Part shown: positions 44,821 to 57,633 of the stretch, piece after piece
How positions within the stretch are numbered: position 1 is the first letter of the stretch
Layout of the letters: the number at the start of each line of letters is the position of its first letter
Assembly: GCA_016987375.1 (NCBI GenBank)
Contig: PJRA01000343.1
Span: forward strand, 527,003 to 591,002
Source of the DNA: Brachionus koreanus
Taxonomy: Eukaryota > Rotifera > Eurotatoria > Ploima > Brachionidae
Reading direction: 5' to 3'
Length of the DNA: 64,000 nt
Position numbers and translations under genes: made by a program
The notes under the pieces: generated by a model
Databases searched by the model: none
Told to the model about the DNA's origin: nothing
The model's input: only the letters and a program-made list of their open reading frames with translations

Positions 44821-47800
44821 TCAAAGATAAAAAGATCCTTTTTGCTGACTATCTTTCTGTTGTTGTTGCTGCTGCTGCTGCTGTTGTTGTTGCTGTTGCA
44901 TTTGAAAGTGAAACCTAAGGGCTTCTTCATTGGGTATGTTAAAAGGCAGTCCATGAGGCGGAAGACCCGGCGCACCAGCAAGTTGAGATTGAGCAGCCAT
45001 GGCTGCCAAAAACTGCAGTCTCTCTCGTTCCATCATTTCCATGCGACGCATTTCTTCACTATTTTGAGATCCTAATTGATTAGGCATCATACCCGGCGCA
45101 ATAGGCTGACTTGGCGGTCTCGGCTGTTGCTGTTGCATTCTCATTAAATTTGGAGATTGGGGCGATGGCTGATTGGCAGCAGCCGCTTGTTGAAACAAAC
45201 TAGCAAATTGAGGATTAAGCAAAGGATTCATTGTTGGATCGGGAAGGCCCATTTTAGGATCTTGGTTCTTGAAAAACATTGCGGCGGCCGCTTGCTGTGC
45301 TAGAAGAAAATCATTCGGCGACGAAGGAATGGGCGGCTTGTTCAAAAATGGTGATGCAGTTTGTCTGCTCATAGATGAGGATGGCCTCGATTGATTCGAA
45401 GCCGAATTGAAGCTCGACGGCGAGCCTGACGTCTTGTCAAAGTTCATACTAGACGATTGAATGTTTTTGGACACATTGGACTGATTCGATTTGACAGACG
45501 AAGAGGATTTTTTGTTAAACGAATTGTTTAGATTTGTTGCTTCGGGTGTTTTGGGCACACTTTTGGCGCCTGACTTTTTCTCTTGTTCTTTTTCGCTATT
45601 TTGAAATTGTGACATTAGCTGATGAAAAAATGCCTCGTGATGCAGTCCAGGAAAGAGGGGATTTTGGCCTGGCGGAAGAAACGGTGGATGTGGCGCCGGA
45701 TGCTGAAACAAATTCGGCGAAAAGCCGTGCATTTGCTGATTAGTCATGTTTTGTTTGATAAAATTTTCGAACATTTCGGCCTGATTTTTAGCCATAGTTG
45801 CCGGCGGCTGCTTCGACTTGTCCTGGTTGAATATTTTGGAAAAATCGGGAAAATTTGGATTAAACGCTGAATTCGGCTGAGATCTATCGGCTATGTCTCT
45901 GAGTTGTTTTAGAGCGGGCGTAGTTGGCGATTGCAAATTTCTATTCTGAGCTGTTTTTGCCTTGTTGTTTCTGGCAGTGTCCGATTGGTTTATAACCTGC
46001 GGAGCAAACACTTTGGGAGCAACCGGAGCAACAAGTTCTTTGTTTGCTTTGGTCTCTTGTTCTTTCAATTTGGACTCGTTTTTCTGCTTTAAATACTTTG
46101 AACTTGGCAAGTATCGGAATTCCAAGTCGGTGCGCGAGCAAATATTTGTGCCTCGGTCCCACACCTTCATAAACATGGCGTTCGAGTCGGGCTTTATCAA
46201 TTCGCTCGGCTTGTTTACAATTATTTGAACTGGCAACGGTGGCGATAGCTGATCGTCGTAGGCAGGCGCAGGAGACGGACAAGTCGACGAGTCGGACTGA
46301 TTTTGTTCTTTTGCCTTGACAATTTGCTGAAAAGCGGCCATAGTTTGCTGAAAATTGGGCGGCATGAACGGACCGGTGGAGTTTGGCGGCGGTGTTGAAT
46401 TGGGCGTCGATGAGGACAAAAAATTGAACGCCGGATTGATGGGCGGGGTGGGCGCGCCAGGCAATGGCGACTGAGAAAAAGGCGGATGAGGCATCGATTT
46501 TGAATTTGGCGAAACCATTTGATTCAAGTGCTGTTGCATCATTAGGCTTTGCAATGGGTTGTTAAATGCTGATAGAGCATCGGCACTATTGGCATGTTGA
46601 CCGAACAGAAACGGATGTGAAAACGGAAACATGGCGTTCTCGGAATCGGCATTGTTTTGAGAGTTTTGCGAATTTTTGGTCGACGGCGGCCGGAACGACA
46701 CGGACTTGGGCGAGAATGTGTTTTGTGAAGCGTTGAATGCGGGCGATTGGCCCCTTAGCTTTCCGTTCAAAAAGCCCGGCACAGGCTTTATCTTGTGCGG
46801 CGACACAGGAGGCGAGTTCTTTTCTAACTTGGGCTCTTTTTTGCTCAAATCTTGGGCCGTTTCTCTAGTCACATCGGCCTGCTCACCAATAAAACTATTA
46901 ACACAAAAATTGCTCTTAATTGGCTTGAATGTTTTCGATTCATCATCATCAGTCTCTTGTTTAACCATATGCTCGCTTTCCTCGTCACACTCTTTCATAT
47001 TTACATCATTGTTAATTGTCGTGTTCAAGCTAGTCGAGTGTTTCTCTTCTTTTCTAGCAGCACACGCATCCACATCCAATTTGACTTTTTTTTTATCTTC
47101 GTTCATTTCTTCGTTCATTTCGATATTAGTATCTGTCACGTCCTGGTCATAGTCTTGATAGTCACTCTCATTGCCACCACTTGTGCTCTCATTCTCTCCT
47201 TCTTCGTTATTTTCACTCTTCAAATCAGCCGGCTCTTCGCTCTTAGTGCCATTATTTGGCGCTATTTTTATCTCTTTAGGCTTTTTGACTTCGTTAGTCG
47301 ATATCTTGGGCAATTCACCATATTTTTTGTAATACATTCTACAATCGTAGCACAACAGTTTGTTATCTCTGCCTCCATTTTGCAAGTCTTTCGAAGCTAA
47401 ATTATGATAAAACAAAAAATTAGAAAAAAAAAATAAAATAAAAAAAAAATAAAAAAAAATAAAAAATTTTTTTTATTCTATTACAAGTAGTGAAGCAGTT
47501 GGTGCATTGATTGGTATTGTTGTTGGCTGTTTTTTGCTCAGAAGATTCGTCAGACTCATTGTTGTCTGAATCGACTTCGGAACCTCCGGAGAATTGTTCA
47601 CTTGACTTTTTGTTATTGGCAGCATTAGATGTATTGGCGGATTTTTTGTTCGAAGAAACAGGCCTGGTAAATCGGCGTCTAGGGCGTCCGTTTACTGCTT
47701 GAGGCGTTTTTTTCCACAAGTAGTAGAATTCGACCAGGTCGTGAGTTTCTTTGTGAGGCAGCAGGTCTTTGCGTATTCGAAAAAAATTCTTTCCATATTG

Positions 47801-50800
47801 TCTCAGACCTTTGACGAACTTTTTCTGGTCCTCTTCATTCCACTTTTTCTCCATTGTTTTGGCCGATATGGGGTTTTTGACCAAGTATTGCAACGCTTTG
47901 CTAGTGTCATACTGCATATCGTGCAGCACATCGATTGCGTAAATAGTTGTCGAGTCGGATTGGGCCGCGTCATACATGTCGTCTGCGTTGCCTCGGTCAC
48001 ACATACCCGCGAAAGCAGCAATGCTCCTCGCCGCCTGTAAATATGTGAGCAAATTAGCGTCACTGATCGACTTGTATCGCCACGTGCACGTTTCCCACTT
48101 GTCGCACTCTTCGGGCATCTCTTCGGCCTTCAGGTCAGAGACGCATGGCGGCAGCTTGGCCTGGTGACTTGGCCCGACTCGTATTTCACCTTGAGTATTT
48201 GCCAGTCTTCTAGCTTCTGGATTGTATGTCAATATGCAAAAGAATGTGTCCGCGAACGGCTTAAAATTTTTCGCCTCTAGTATATCTTGATAGTGTATCA
48301 CTCTACACTTTCCTCTATTCGATTGTGATTAAGTTAAATAGGCTTCTAAATGCAGGTGTCAAATAAGCTTACTTTATGAAACTGGAAGGGTATATGTCTT
48401 TGCATTCAGATGCGAATAATTCACGGCCTTTGATTATGGGTTCTAGCACGATCAGTTCATTGGCAACATTTTCTACAATTCAAAATAAAGAAAAATAAAT
48501 TAAAAATGACGATTTTGGACAGAGTGAGCATTTTATTTTTAGTGAATATCAAGTTTAGCATAGATAAATATTTAGTACGAAATATGAGAACGAGAAAGAG
48601 AAATGAAGAGAGTAATTATTATTCTTCTAATTATTATTGTTATTAATCGAATATTTATTTATTATAATGTACATAGCCGAATAATAATAAATCAATTTAA
48701 TTCGAAACTTTAACTTTACGTCTAGCAATTTAAAAAACAAAACAACAACAACAACATTTTTCTTTTTTAAAGATTTGTGTGTACATGGAGTGTGCTTGAT
48801 TGGCATTCAATCATCTTTTTATTTTTATTATTTTTTTTTTTTAGAATTTTGTTTTTATTTCACCGAAAATATTAAAATTTTTTTATTAAACTTTTTCGTT
48901 TGATAATTATAATTTTAGATCAATAATAAATTATGTTAATTTAGTTTAAAAAAAAAAAAAAACTGTTAATTAAACAAATTTGATTATGAATCGGACAATT
49001 TAAGAACATGGGTGGAGTTTCTAAAATTAGTTTAGTTTTTTTTTTATACTAAGTTCAACTTAAATTGGTTAAATGAAAACCAGCCTTTTTAAACAAACCT
49101 CAACACTTGTTCATCTCTAATTTAAATTTGGATTGTACACACATTTCTGAAATTATTTTCACTCAAAGTGTAACGAACCGCAAACAATCAATCATTAACA
49201 AAAGATAATGTTCAAAAAAGACTTTGATTTACCATTGTTTTTAGAATAGTTTTATATAGATATTTTTTTTTTAGAAAATTAGCGTGAATGTTAACACAAA
49301 ATTATTTAATTTGCTTATAAATTAATAATGTTCTTTTTTTCACGTGGCTATTTTTTTTATGAATTCAAAACTTAGATAATTGTTTATTTTTTTGTTATTG
49401 TAACTCAATTTAAATAAATAGAACCAAGAAATCATTTTAATTTTTAAAATGTTTTCAATAGCTTTCATAACAGTTAAATTGGCGCAAATCACAAGCATTT
49501 TCCTTGTAATACTACTACTGTATTTCCTCAATTAAAAGCAAATTCGGTCATCAAAGTTTTTCTTGTATTTAAAAATATTTTTTCTTTTAAACGAGTCACA
49601 ATTTATGAGAGAATCAACTCAAATAAAAGGAAATTTTTGATTAAAATACTAGCAAGTTTCTTCTATTTGTGGTATTTGATGAAATACGTTAAGGAGACAG
49701 AAACTTTTCATTATTTAATTTATAGAGAGGCGCTCATCTCCTTTTCCACTAACTTTTTAAGCAATAACTCCGATCTGACACATGGCAGATTTATTTTGAA
49801 GATTTTTTCATCCTCAGCGGGTTTTGAACCCGCGAGATTCTGCTTATATGACTAGCAGACAAACCATTCGGCTATTTGCACTATACTTGTCAGCACTTCT
49901 TTAGGAAATTTTTTCAAGAAAACTTGTTTTGATTTTAAAGTAGATCATTGAAAGATATCAACTTGCATGAAAAGAAGGACGGTAAATACTAAAACAAATT
50001 AAGTTCAAATTAAATTTGAGAAAAAATAAAAAATATTATTTTAATTCTTTTATTTACTAACTTATCAATCTTGTAACTAATAGTTATGTTTCTTATCTTT
50101 TCAGCTTAATGATTAAATTCAAAGTTTTTTTAAACTGCTTCAGTAGCTTTTATTCTGAAGGAGCTTAGATTCATCAAGTTAACACTAGAAGCACCAAACG
50201 AGTCATTTTGACTCGTTTGAAAAATTTTTAAATCCTCTTATCTTTTGAATAGATATTTCAAATGAATACATCTCTTTTGATTTATATGGATTTTAAAATT
50301 ATCTTTAAAAAATTATGTTACTTTATATAGTTTTTATAGTTTTTTTATAGAATATTTTTGAATTAAAAAAACGTGAAAAATTGCTTCTAGTGTTAAATTC
50401 ATCCTTGAAATGTTAGTGAAAAAAAATATAAAAATATTCAAATTTAAATTTTAATATAATATACCGATACAATTAATGAATAGTAGTGATTTCTATTTAA
50501 ATGAATGCTATGAAAGTTCTTCAGTATATTAAAAAAACTATGTAATAGAATTTTACTAAAATAACATTTTTCATTAGAAATAAAATTTGGGATGAAAAAA
50601 AAAAAATAAATAAAAAAAAATTGCTTTTTTTATCTTAGAAAAAAACTATAGAAACTCTTTTTTTTTGTATTTTGTATCTTTAAAATTTATTTTAATCTTT
50701 TATTTTTATGAACTTATTATAGTTGGCTGAAAGGAAGGACTAAGTTCCATTCCAAACTGCCAGGGTTTATAACCCAAACTATATTTTTTTAATAATAATA

Positions 50801-53800
50801 ATAAATTAGAAATAAAATTTGAGATGAAAAAATTTAATTATAACCGAATTCTATATTATTATCAAATGTATTTTTTATTAGAAAACTAAGAAATTTTTTA
50901 AAATGATAGTTGTAACAGAATGATAATGTATATTTTTTTATAACCAAAAATTATCATTATAATTTATTTCGAAAATTAGAAAAAACATTTGGGCATTACG
51001 AGCTTTATACGTTCTGCCTTGTTCGATACAGCGGTCTTATAAGCTTGTCTTTGGAGTAAGTGATTTAATTAAAGAATGCTTTTTCAGAAGCAAGATAGAA
51101 CATTACAAAATTGTATTTCTTAATTAGAATTTTTGATGAAAATTTGGTAGCCAAACGAATTTCAACTGTTTTAATAATTATTAGTTTTGTTTTCATCTTA
51201 ATACATGAATGTGTATTTTAAACAAATTAAAATAATAATTCAAATTTACTTAATAAACTACTGTTTATAAAAACAATATTAACATCTATTAATAGAATCT
51301 AATTTTTGATTTATTTTTATTCAATTTTACTAGATTATTCAAATAAAACATTTCAACAAAATAAAAACGAAAAGCTAAGCGACCTCTCTTTTTAAAATGA
51401 GAAATTTTAGACTGTATAAGAGCTAAAAGTCAATAATAAATAATTGAATACACATTAATTCAGGAAAAAAAACAAGTCTTAAAATAAAATCGACAAAATA
51501 TTTTATAATATCGCTTTGTTACAACAAAAAAAAAACATTTTCTTTTTCAAATAGTTTCTCTTTGAAATAAAATATAAATAACTATAATTTTATTTTGTTT
51601 TTAGCCAAATTTGTTATAAACATCTCATTTGTCAATCATAATATTGTGCACAATTTTTAGATAAAACTTAATCAAAGATGTCTTAATTTTATCTTTTTCT
51701 GCCACTCTTTAAAAAAGCTTATCGCTTTTACGATTACTTTGGTTTAAAAAAAAAGACTTAATATAAAAATTTATCACCAAGTTAAAACCTAATTCAATAA
51801 CGATAAATTTTGTTCTATTTTAATCAAAATATTATTAGTAAAGTATTTTTGATTCAATCTATGGATTAACATTATACTAAAAAATTGATTTATCTAAATT
51901 ATTAAATGAGTCTATTTGGAACAATGAGCCACTTGAACTTTTTGCTCATATTTGAGATAAGACAACTTTATTGATTCAAAAAATTATGAAAAATTTAAAA
52001 CTTATTAAAAGCAAATTAAAAGGAATATTGCTTTGATTAGTTTATTTTGTTCAAAGCAGAAATACAACTACCAAATACCTAAGAAAAAGATCGAATTTCA
52101 ATTTATTTAAGTAAATTAGCAGAAATACAGATAAACGCAATTTAGACATCCCTTTTTTTAATTTTTTATTTCTTTTACAAATACTTACTATTTACTCATA
52201 ATTAATATATTAATATATATACTAAAGATTTATCATGTGGAATTTTAATATGTTTAGATGCTGTCTAGAATTTTCGATTTTTATTACAGGAAAAGGAAGT
52301 TCTTAAAATTTAAATTTTAATAAACATATCCTTGATGAAACGAAAAAAAAACAAGAAATAGTGTCGTTTTTATTCATATAAAATTCATAATTATTTTATG
52401 CTTATTTGTTTCTCAAGCTAAATATTTGATTTAATTGAATAGTTGAGTTTTTTTATTTGAATAAATTTGAACCTGTCCTCTTGAAACTAATTATGATGGC
52501 TTCGGTTTAGATTTAAAAGCACAAAAATCTATTTATATAGTTAGATGTCATCATTATTTGGCCCACTACTGAAAAAATAGTAGAATATAATTCGCATAAA
52601 AATTCCACTCAAATAAGGATTCTTATTTTAAAAAATAAAAAAAAAGTCTTAGAACTAGCTTAGATGAACAACAGAGAGCACACATCTGCAAAATCCTTAA
52701 AACCAAAAGAAAATAATTATTCACAATTATTTGAATGGGTCAAAAAGAACATCATGTTTCATAGATGATTTAATAACCTTCTGATAAACAGCTTTTATTT
52801 ATTGTTGTTATTTTTACCCAAAAAAATAGAGATTCAAAAATTTTTTTTCTTAATATTTTAAAATTTAATATTTTATGTTAAATCTATATATTTGGTGAAT
52901 AAATGACTCTGGATTTTAGCTGTAAAATGAAGAATTTAAATTTTACGTCAGGATTCTAGGTTGGAATAATTTGAGTACTGAATTATTTTACGATTTAACA
53001 TAAAAAATTCGACTAAAAACTTGGTTTATAAAATTTTTTTAAATAAAAAAAAGTTCTAAAATGGTTTAAACTAAAAAATTACTACAAATAATAATTTTGT
53101 TTTTGATTCAAATAATTAAATTTCTCAAGTCAATATGCTTGATAAGAAAAAAAATTAAAGAAAAATCAATAATTCAAACTTAATATAAACGTAATTAAAA
53201 AAAAAGAATAATTTTCATACTTATCTAAACTACAAATTTGGAATTAATGTATTTAGAGGTTTGATTAATTATAGACATTCAATCGAAAAATAAAATAAAT
53301 TTAATCGAAAGCTCACTGTTTTCTGAGAGTCTATCCTGCATTAATGGCATGTAAACGCCATCAGGTATTTCATTAGGCCTGTAATACCATCTAACTTCTA
53401 TCATTACCAAGTCTCTTTTTGTCTAAACATTAAAAATAAATTGAGTTAAAAAAATTCAAAAAATTCTGAATACACCACCAAACTTTTAGATTCTTAGCCT
53501 AATTGGAACAAAATTTAAACGAAACAAAAATAATTTCAGAGCATTAAATTTTTGAGAATATCTGTAAAAATCAAAGCCAACTGTGTTTTAACTTAATTCA
53601 TCTTTATCAAAGAGTTTTATCGAAAAAAAAATTTTTCTTTCTGCATGAATATTTAATTCATTTTTTTTTCATACTATTAGCTTTTCGAAAATTGACTAAA
53701 TCAATTTTATTTTTTTCCTGTCTAAACATAAATCCTGTTTGTTCAAGAATTTAACTGCACTTCCGTCTTAAATAAGGAAAAATAAAAAAAAAACTCGGTC

Positions 53801-54268
53801 GTGTATTCAGAACTAAGTTTTCATTTTCAATTAAATTATATTTAATTTAGTTACTAATTTAAAGTCTAGTATATATGCAATGGCAAAAGGCTGATTGGGT
53901 TTGTTTATGTCCATGTAAACGTGATCCGATACTCTATACACAACTCCATTGGCGTCCGTGTACGTCTGAATGTTTTCCTCTTTAAACTGAATATTATTCG
54001 AAGGTCTTGCACGACCATTATACGATCGATACGTGCTGAAAGTCAACGGACGAGAAGAATATGGTACCACAGTATCGATTTTTTCTGGCTTATCGTTATT
54101 TTGAATCGGATTTTTGAGATTCTGAACATTTTTAGATTCGTCATGGTTGAAATTGGTCGTATTTGCTAATGTGCGATTATTTACATCGTTTTGACAGCCG
54201 AAATCGGCCGGATTCGGGTTACCCGATGCATTAGCGGTGGCTGTCATTCTCAATGCTAACACATCCAT
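44821..54268 (-). CDS. RERE: RERE / Atrophin-like transcriptional co-regulator
   Basis: Five exons: 54268-53855, 53422-53317, 48472-48373, 48314-47485, 47396-44821. Phases are 0, 1, 2 and 1; introns are 432, 4844, 58 and 88 nt. The joined frame has 1341 codons plus stop. Domains in order are a BAH (exon 1 YRVSDHVYMDI, exon 2 RDLVMIEVRWYYRP, exon 3 EPIIKGRELFASEC, exon 4 GKCRVIHYQDIL), ELM2 from about 250 (GEIRVGPSHQAKLP), and SANT at about 363-411 (KKFVKGLRQYGKNFFRIRK). The GATA finger is split by intron 4 (CTNCFTT, then NGGRDNKLLCYDC). The C-terminal half is Pro/Ser/Gln-rich, with VWDRGTNICSRTDLEF near its middle and a Gln run at the end. Nuclear factor that recruits deacetylases in development; Drosophila Atrophin (Gug) is the counterpart. 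An in-frame TGA precedes the chosen ATG. Confidence 0.95.
49660..49882 (-). repeat. tRNA-derived SINE in RERE intron 2
   Basis: On the minus strand a tRNA-like head carries an A box (TAGCCGAATGG) and a B box in a perfect arm (GCGGGTTCAAAACCCGC). The body AAAAAATCTTCAAAATAAAT, GTGTCAGATCGGAGTTATTG and GGAGATGAGCGCCTCTCTAT follows. The body is shared with the 0.76-kb repeats and with 31300-31363. The head lacks a proper acceptor stem, so it is not a functional tRNA gene. Confidence 0.75.
50179..50396. mobile_element. TTAA-flanked MITE in RERE intron 2
   Basis: TTAA then CACTAGAAGCA on the left and TGCTTCTAGTG then TTAA on the right. Just inside the left end is a second palindrome, CGAGTCATTTTGACTCG. 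The inside is AT-rich and non-coding, 218 bp in all. The TTAA target duplication suggests mobilisation by a piggyBac-type transposase. Confidence 0.8.
50620..50790 (+). repeat. Dispersed repeat copy 5, in RERE intron 2
   Basis: The body has AAAAAACTATAGAAACTCTT; the core at 50725-50775 begins GGCTGAAAGGAAGGACTAAG and continues TTCCATTCCAAACTGCCAGG. It matches the copy at 16970-17020 base for base except in the final palindrome (TTTATAACCC here). Confidence 0.75.
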
Positions 54269-56028
54269 TAGACGTAATCAATTGTTTAAATTTGTTGTTT
54301 TTTATTTGATAAAAAATCTTTAATGATCATAATTTTTGAATTTTTGCATTTTAAATCTAACAATAAAAATTTAAATCTTAATTTGACCAAAAACACACTT
54401 TCTAATTTCTAGTTATCGCTTTCTTGCAATCAAATGAGCCATCATGCATTATGTCATTAAGAAAAATATATATATGCACAATTATATAGTCTTGAAGCTA
54501 CACAATAAATGAACACTTACTAGAACTAAAATTTGTTCTATTCCCCCTTATAGAATTCCCATAGTGTAATTTTATGTTTATTATTATTCAATTCGCCGTG
54601 CGTTTTGCTCTTTTCTCTGCATTTATTTCTTTTTCTTAATTTTAAAATAAATATTCCCAGTTTAAAATCGACAGCTCGACAACTCGATTGCTAAAATTGC
54701 ATTAGACTAAATTTAATGACCGAATAAACATCAAGCTCTATTAGATAAACAAAAAAGGATTAATAAATAATGACATTATTTAAGTAAATACCCAATTAAG
54801 AGATGCTTTGAAATTATCTAGACTTTAAAAAATATAACAATTTAAGCATATTTTAGAATATAATTTTACCGAATAATTTTATAATTATTATTTTTATAAA
54901 GAGTGTTTTTTTTTTTTTTAAGAAAAAAATCCTTAATAATTAATCAGAAAATTGATTTTGTTCAATTTTTTATCAAGTTTATTAAATATTGAATTAATTA
55001 AAGATTAAAAATTTTAAGAATTTAGCTAATGCGAGACATTTTTTAATGTGTTTATTAGTTAAAAATATCAAATAAAAAGATTTTTTGTTAAGATCTGATT
55101 AATTTTAACTTTTGAATCAACTCTAATATTACTCAAATAAAAATACGAATAAATTGATAAATTTTGTTTTATAATTAATTTTAGTTAGATAAGAATATAT
55201 TTGCAAAGATCTTCTATTGCATAAATTCAAAATATGTAATTTTTGTTTTTAAACCACACTAAAAATAGAATATTTTGTATACTATATTTCAAACAAAATC
55301 TCTTTTATAACATTTTTTTTTATGGAATGGGGATTGAAAAGAAGGCACAAAGTCGTTTGGGAAAGTCCTGTGGGTGAAACCATTAAATTTATTTTAATAA
55401 AAAAGAATAAAAAATATTGCACACATGCGTTTTCAAATTCTAATTTATGCAAAAAGTGATTGCTTGCAACTTTCGTATTTTGCTTATTGAAAATAAAATA
55501 TGGAGAAATTATTTGATTAAAAAAATGATGAATTAAACGCTTTTAAATTGATACCCAATTAGGCAAAATAATTTTTTTGAAAAGACAATTTCTGAATTAT
55601 TTTGCTTTAAAAACGAGATTTACTAAATATTTAAATTTTCTATAGTAATTCTCTTAAAGTGATTAGTAAAAAAATTAAATTTTTGATATAATTTAAATTG
55701 AAATAAAAAATAAAACTAAAAAAATATAACCATCCAATTATCACATATTCGAATTAATGCAAATTTTCAAAAATAAATAAATTCCATAGGTTACATCAAC
55801 TCAATCTTAATTAAAAAAAATTAAATGCTGCGTTTGCAATTAAATTTTAATGATTTCTTATCGTTACCAAGAAAACAAGTTTGCCAACAGTTTTAAATAA
55901 TCAAATCAATTATTTTAAAACAGCATTTTAATTTACCTTTGTTTACATAAATTAAAATTCTTATATATTTTTACAGGCAAATTGGCTATTAGAAAAAAAA
56001 TTCCTTTTTTTTTTATCTAATCTAGAAA
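54269..56028. other. Intergenic between RERE and unknown gene
   Basis: About 1.8 kb. 54.3-54.7 kb should contain the RERE promoter and leader, and the rest is AT-rich. One diverged dispersed-repeat core lies at 55330-55381. No coding exon is seen. Confidence 0.45.
55330..55381 (+). repeat. Diverged dispersed repeat core
   Basis: GGGGATTGAAAAGAAGGCAC then AAAGTCGTTTGGGAAAGTCC and GGGTGAAACC. It keeps the spacing of the other cores (GAAGG near the start, AAACC at the end) but only part of the sequence. Confidence 0.4.
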
Positions 56029-57386
56029 ATGGAAGACAAAGAGAATTCTTTCCTGGAGGAAAGTTCAATAAAAAATGACACCCAAATGTCATCTTTTGAA
56101 TATGATACAAATCTTGAGCAAAACGAAACTGAGCTTGAATTAGATTTGGAAATTGACAAAAACCAAATAACAAATGAATCATTAAGTGAATTGGACGATA
56201 AGAAAATTAATCATGATTCAAACTCTGAAAAGCATGAGCAACCAGAAAACAAAACTGAAACAAAAAGCATTGAAATTTTGGATTTGAACCAAAGATCAGC
56301 TGATGACATCGATCATCCTTTTTCTTTTTCACCAAAACAAGCTTCCAAATCAGAGTTAGAGGAAGACTTGGCTGATTCTAAGCCTATTGAGACACCAAAA
56401 GAAGACTTGACGGCAAATAAGAAATTTGATCGACAAGTATTTTTACCGGACAATACTGATCAGTCAATTTTGGGACTTAACTCTCAAAAATTGACTAAAT
56501 CAACTAGTATTTCTGATTCAACTGAACTAAAATTGAGAAAAAAATTTTCAGTTTACCAAAGAGAGCCACAAAAGACTCAATTTAAAAATTTAAGCGAGCA
56601 AAATTTATTTAAGTCAATTAATCGATTAAGCGCTATGCCAAATAGAAATGTAGAACCATATAAAGTTAAAACAATACATGATAGGGTAAAAGATATTGAT
56701 ATAGATGCCGTGTCTATAAGACTGTATAATTCAAAAATACGTAATTTTTAGTAATCAAAATTGGAATCAGAATTTAATAGATTTTTTTAAAGATGGCCAC
56801 ATTACAATGAATGAGTTTTATAACAGTTATTTTCTGAAAAAGATTCGTCCAGCCGATCCAATAATAGTAGTAAGATATTTATATTTGATGGTATGATATT
56901 GAATAACGATATTCTTTTAAATTTTTAGTCAGAAAGATTAAGTGCAAAAAAAGACACACGAGTGCCTGATAGTTGTAGGACTATTAAAAGCTCGCCTCTA
57001 AAAAGAAACGATTTATGCGTTTCGTTTGCTTGGAGAGGTTATAATTGAACTAGATTGAGTTTAATTTTAACAACAAATTATTTTTAAAATTTAAAATCTT
57101 TAGGGTTTTTAAACAGAAAGGAAAAACTCTACCATACTGAAATATATTTTTAAATTTAATATTTCATATTAATAAAAATGTGAAAAATTTAAATTTTTTT
57201 TCCTTATAACAGGTGGTGCATTAATATTTATACCGAATTCAGACGCTTATAACTTAGGAATGGTAAAAACCAAATCAAAAAAACTTTTTTTTATTTAAGC
57301 TTTATTTTATTATCTGTTTTGTATAGAGACAACATATCGTTGTTAGCTATAGATCTCAATTTTGTCTTAAGACCCAGCATCAGTGA
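56029..57386 (+). CDS. Five-exon gene of unknown function
   Basis: The long first frame (240 codons) is only part of the gene. Exons 56029-56740, 56793-56869, 56929-57037, 57213-57262 and 57327-57386 join in frame (introns 52, 59, 175 and 64 nt) to about 335 residues, ending at TGA 57384-57386. The N-terminal 200 residues are acidic and disordered. The C-terminal 110 look conserved: VEPYKVKTIHDRVKDID, HITMNEFYNSYFLKKIRP, RVPDSCRTIKSSPLKRNDL, FAWRGGALIFIPNS and a final QHIVVSYRSQFCLKT. I do not recognise the family. The exon structure is by frame and splice sites; the first acceptor could instead be at 56780. Start: the ATG at 56029, with no in-frame ATG upstream. Confidence 0.6.
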
Positions 57387-57435
57387 TTGTAAAAAGCCTG
57401 AATCAATTTTTTTATTCATGATTCAAGACGTAGAG

Positions 57436-57603
57436 TCAATTGTTGTTCTGTTGTTGCTTCCCAACTTTCTTCATAGACATTCTGTGCCAAGATAACCCAA
57501 AAGTTCGCTGCATGATCTCATGATCTTGCTTGTGGAACTTTTGGAAGATTAATGTCTTTTGGTACATAGAAACCATTTCATCCATCCAAGAAATCGCTTC
57601 AGC
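57436..57603 (-). CDS. Possible terminal exon, unassigned
   Basis: A minus-strand frame of about 55 codons with protein-like composition (AEAISWMDEMVSMYQKTLIF then FGLSWHRMSMKK, ending in a Gln/Asn tail). The frame reaches 57633 through a TTG. No upstream exon could be joined with confidence, and it lies just past the 3' end of the plus-strand gene. Could be a real small exon or chance. Confidence 0.25.
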   Translation of the reverse strand, partial: AEAISWMDEMVSMYQKTLIFQKFHKQDHEIMQRTFGLSWHRMSMKKVGKQQQNNN

Positions 57604-57633
57604 AGATCTATGATCACTTGTTAAATCAGACAA

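Noticed and set aside
45941..46282. Long frames on both strands inside the RERE coding region
   Set aside because: They are other-frame shadows of the Pro/Ser-rich RERE exon and show no independent family pattern or codon logic.
49808..49882. A functional tRNA gene on the minus strand
   Set aside because: A and B boxes are present but the 5' and 3' ends do not pair as an acceptor stem, and the same head occurs in SINE copies elsewhere in the window.
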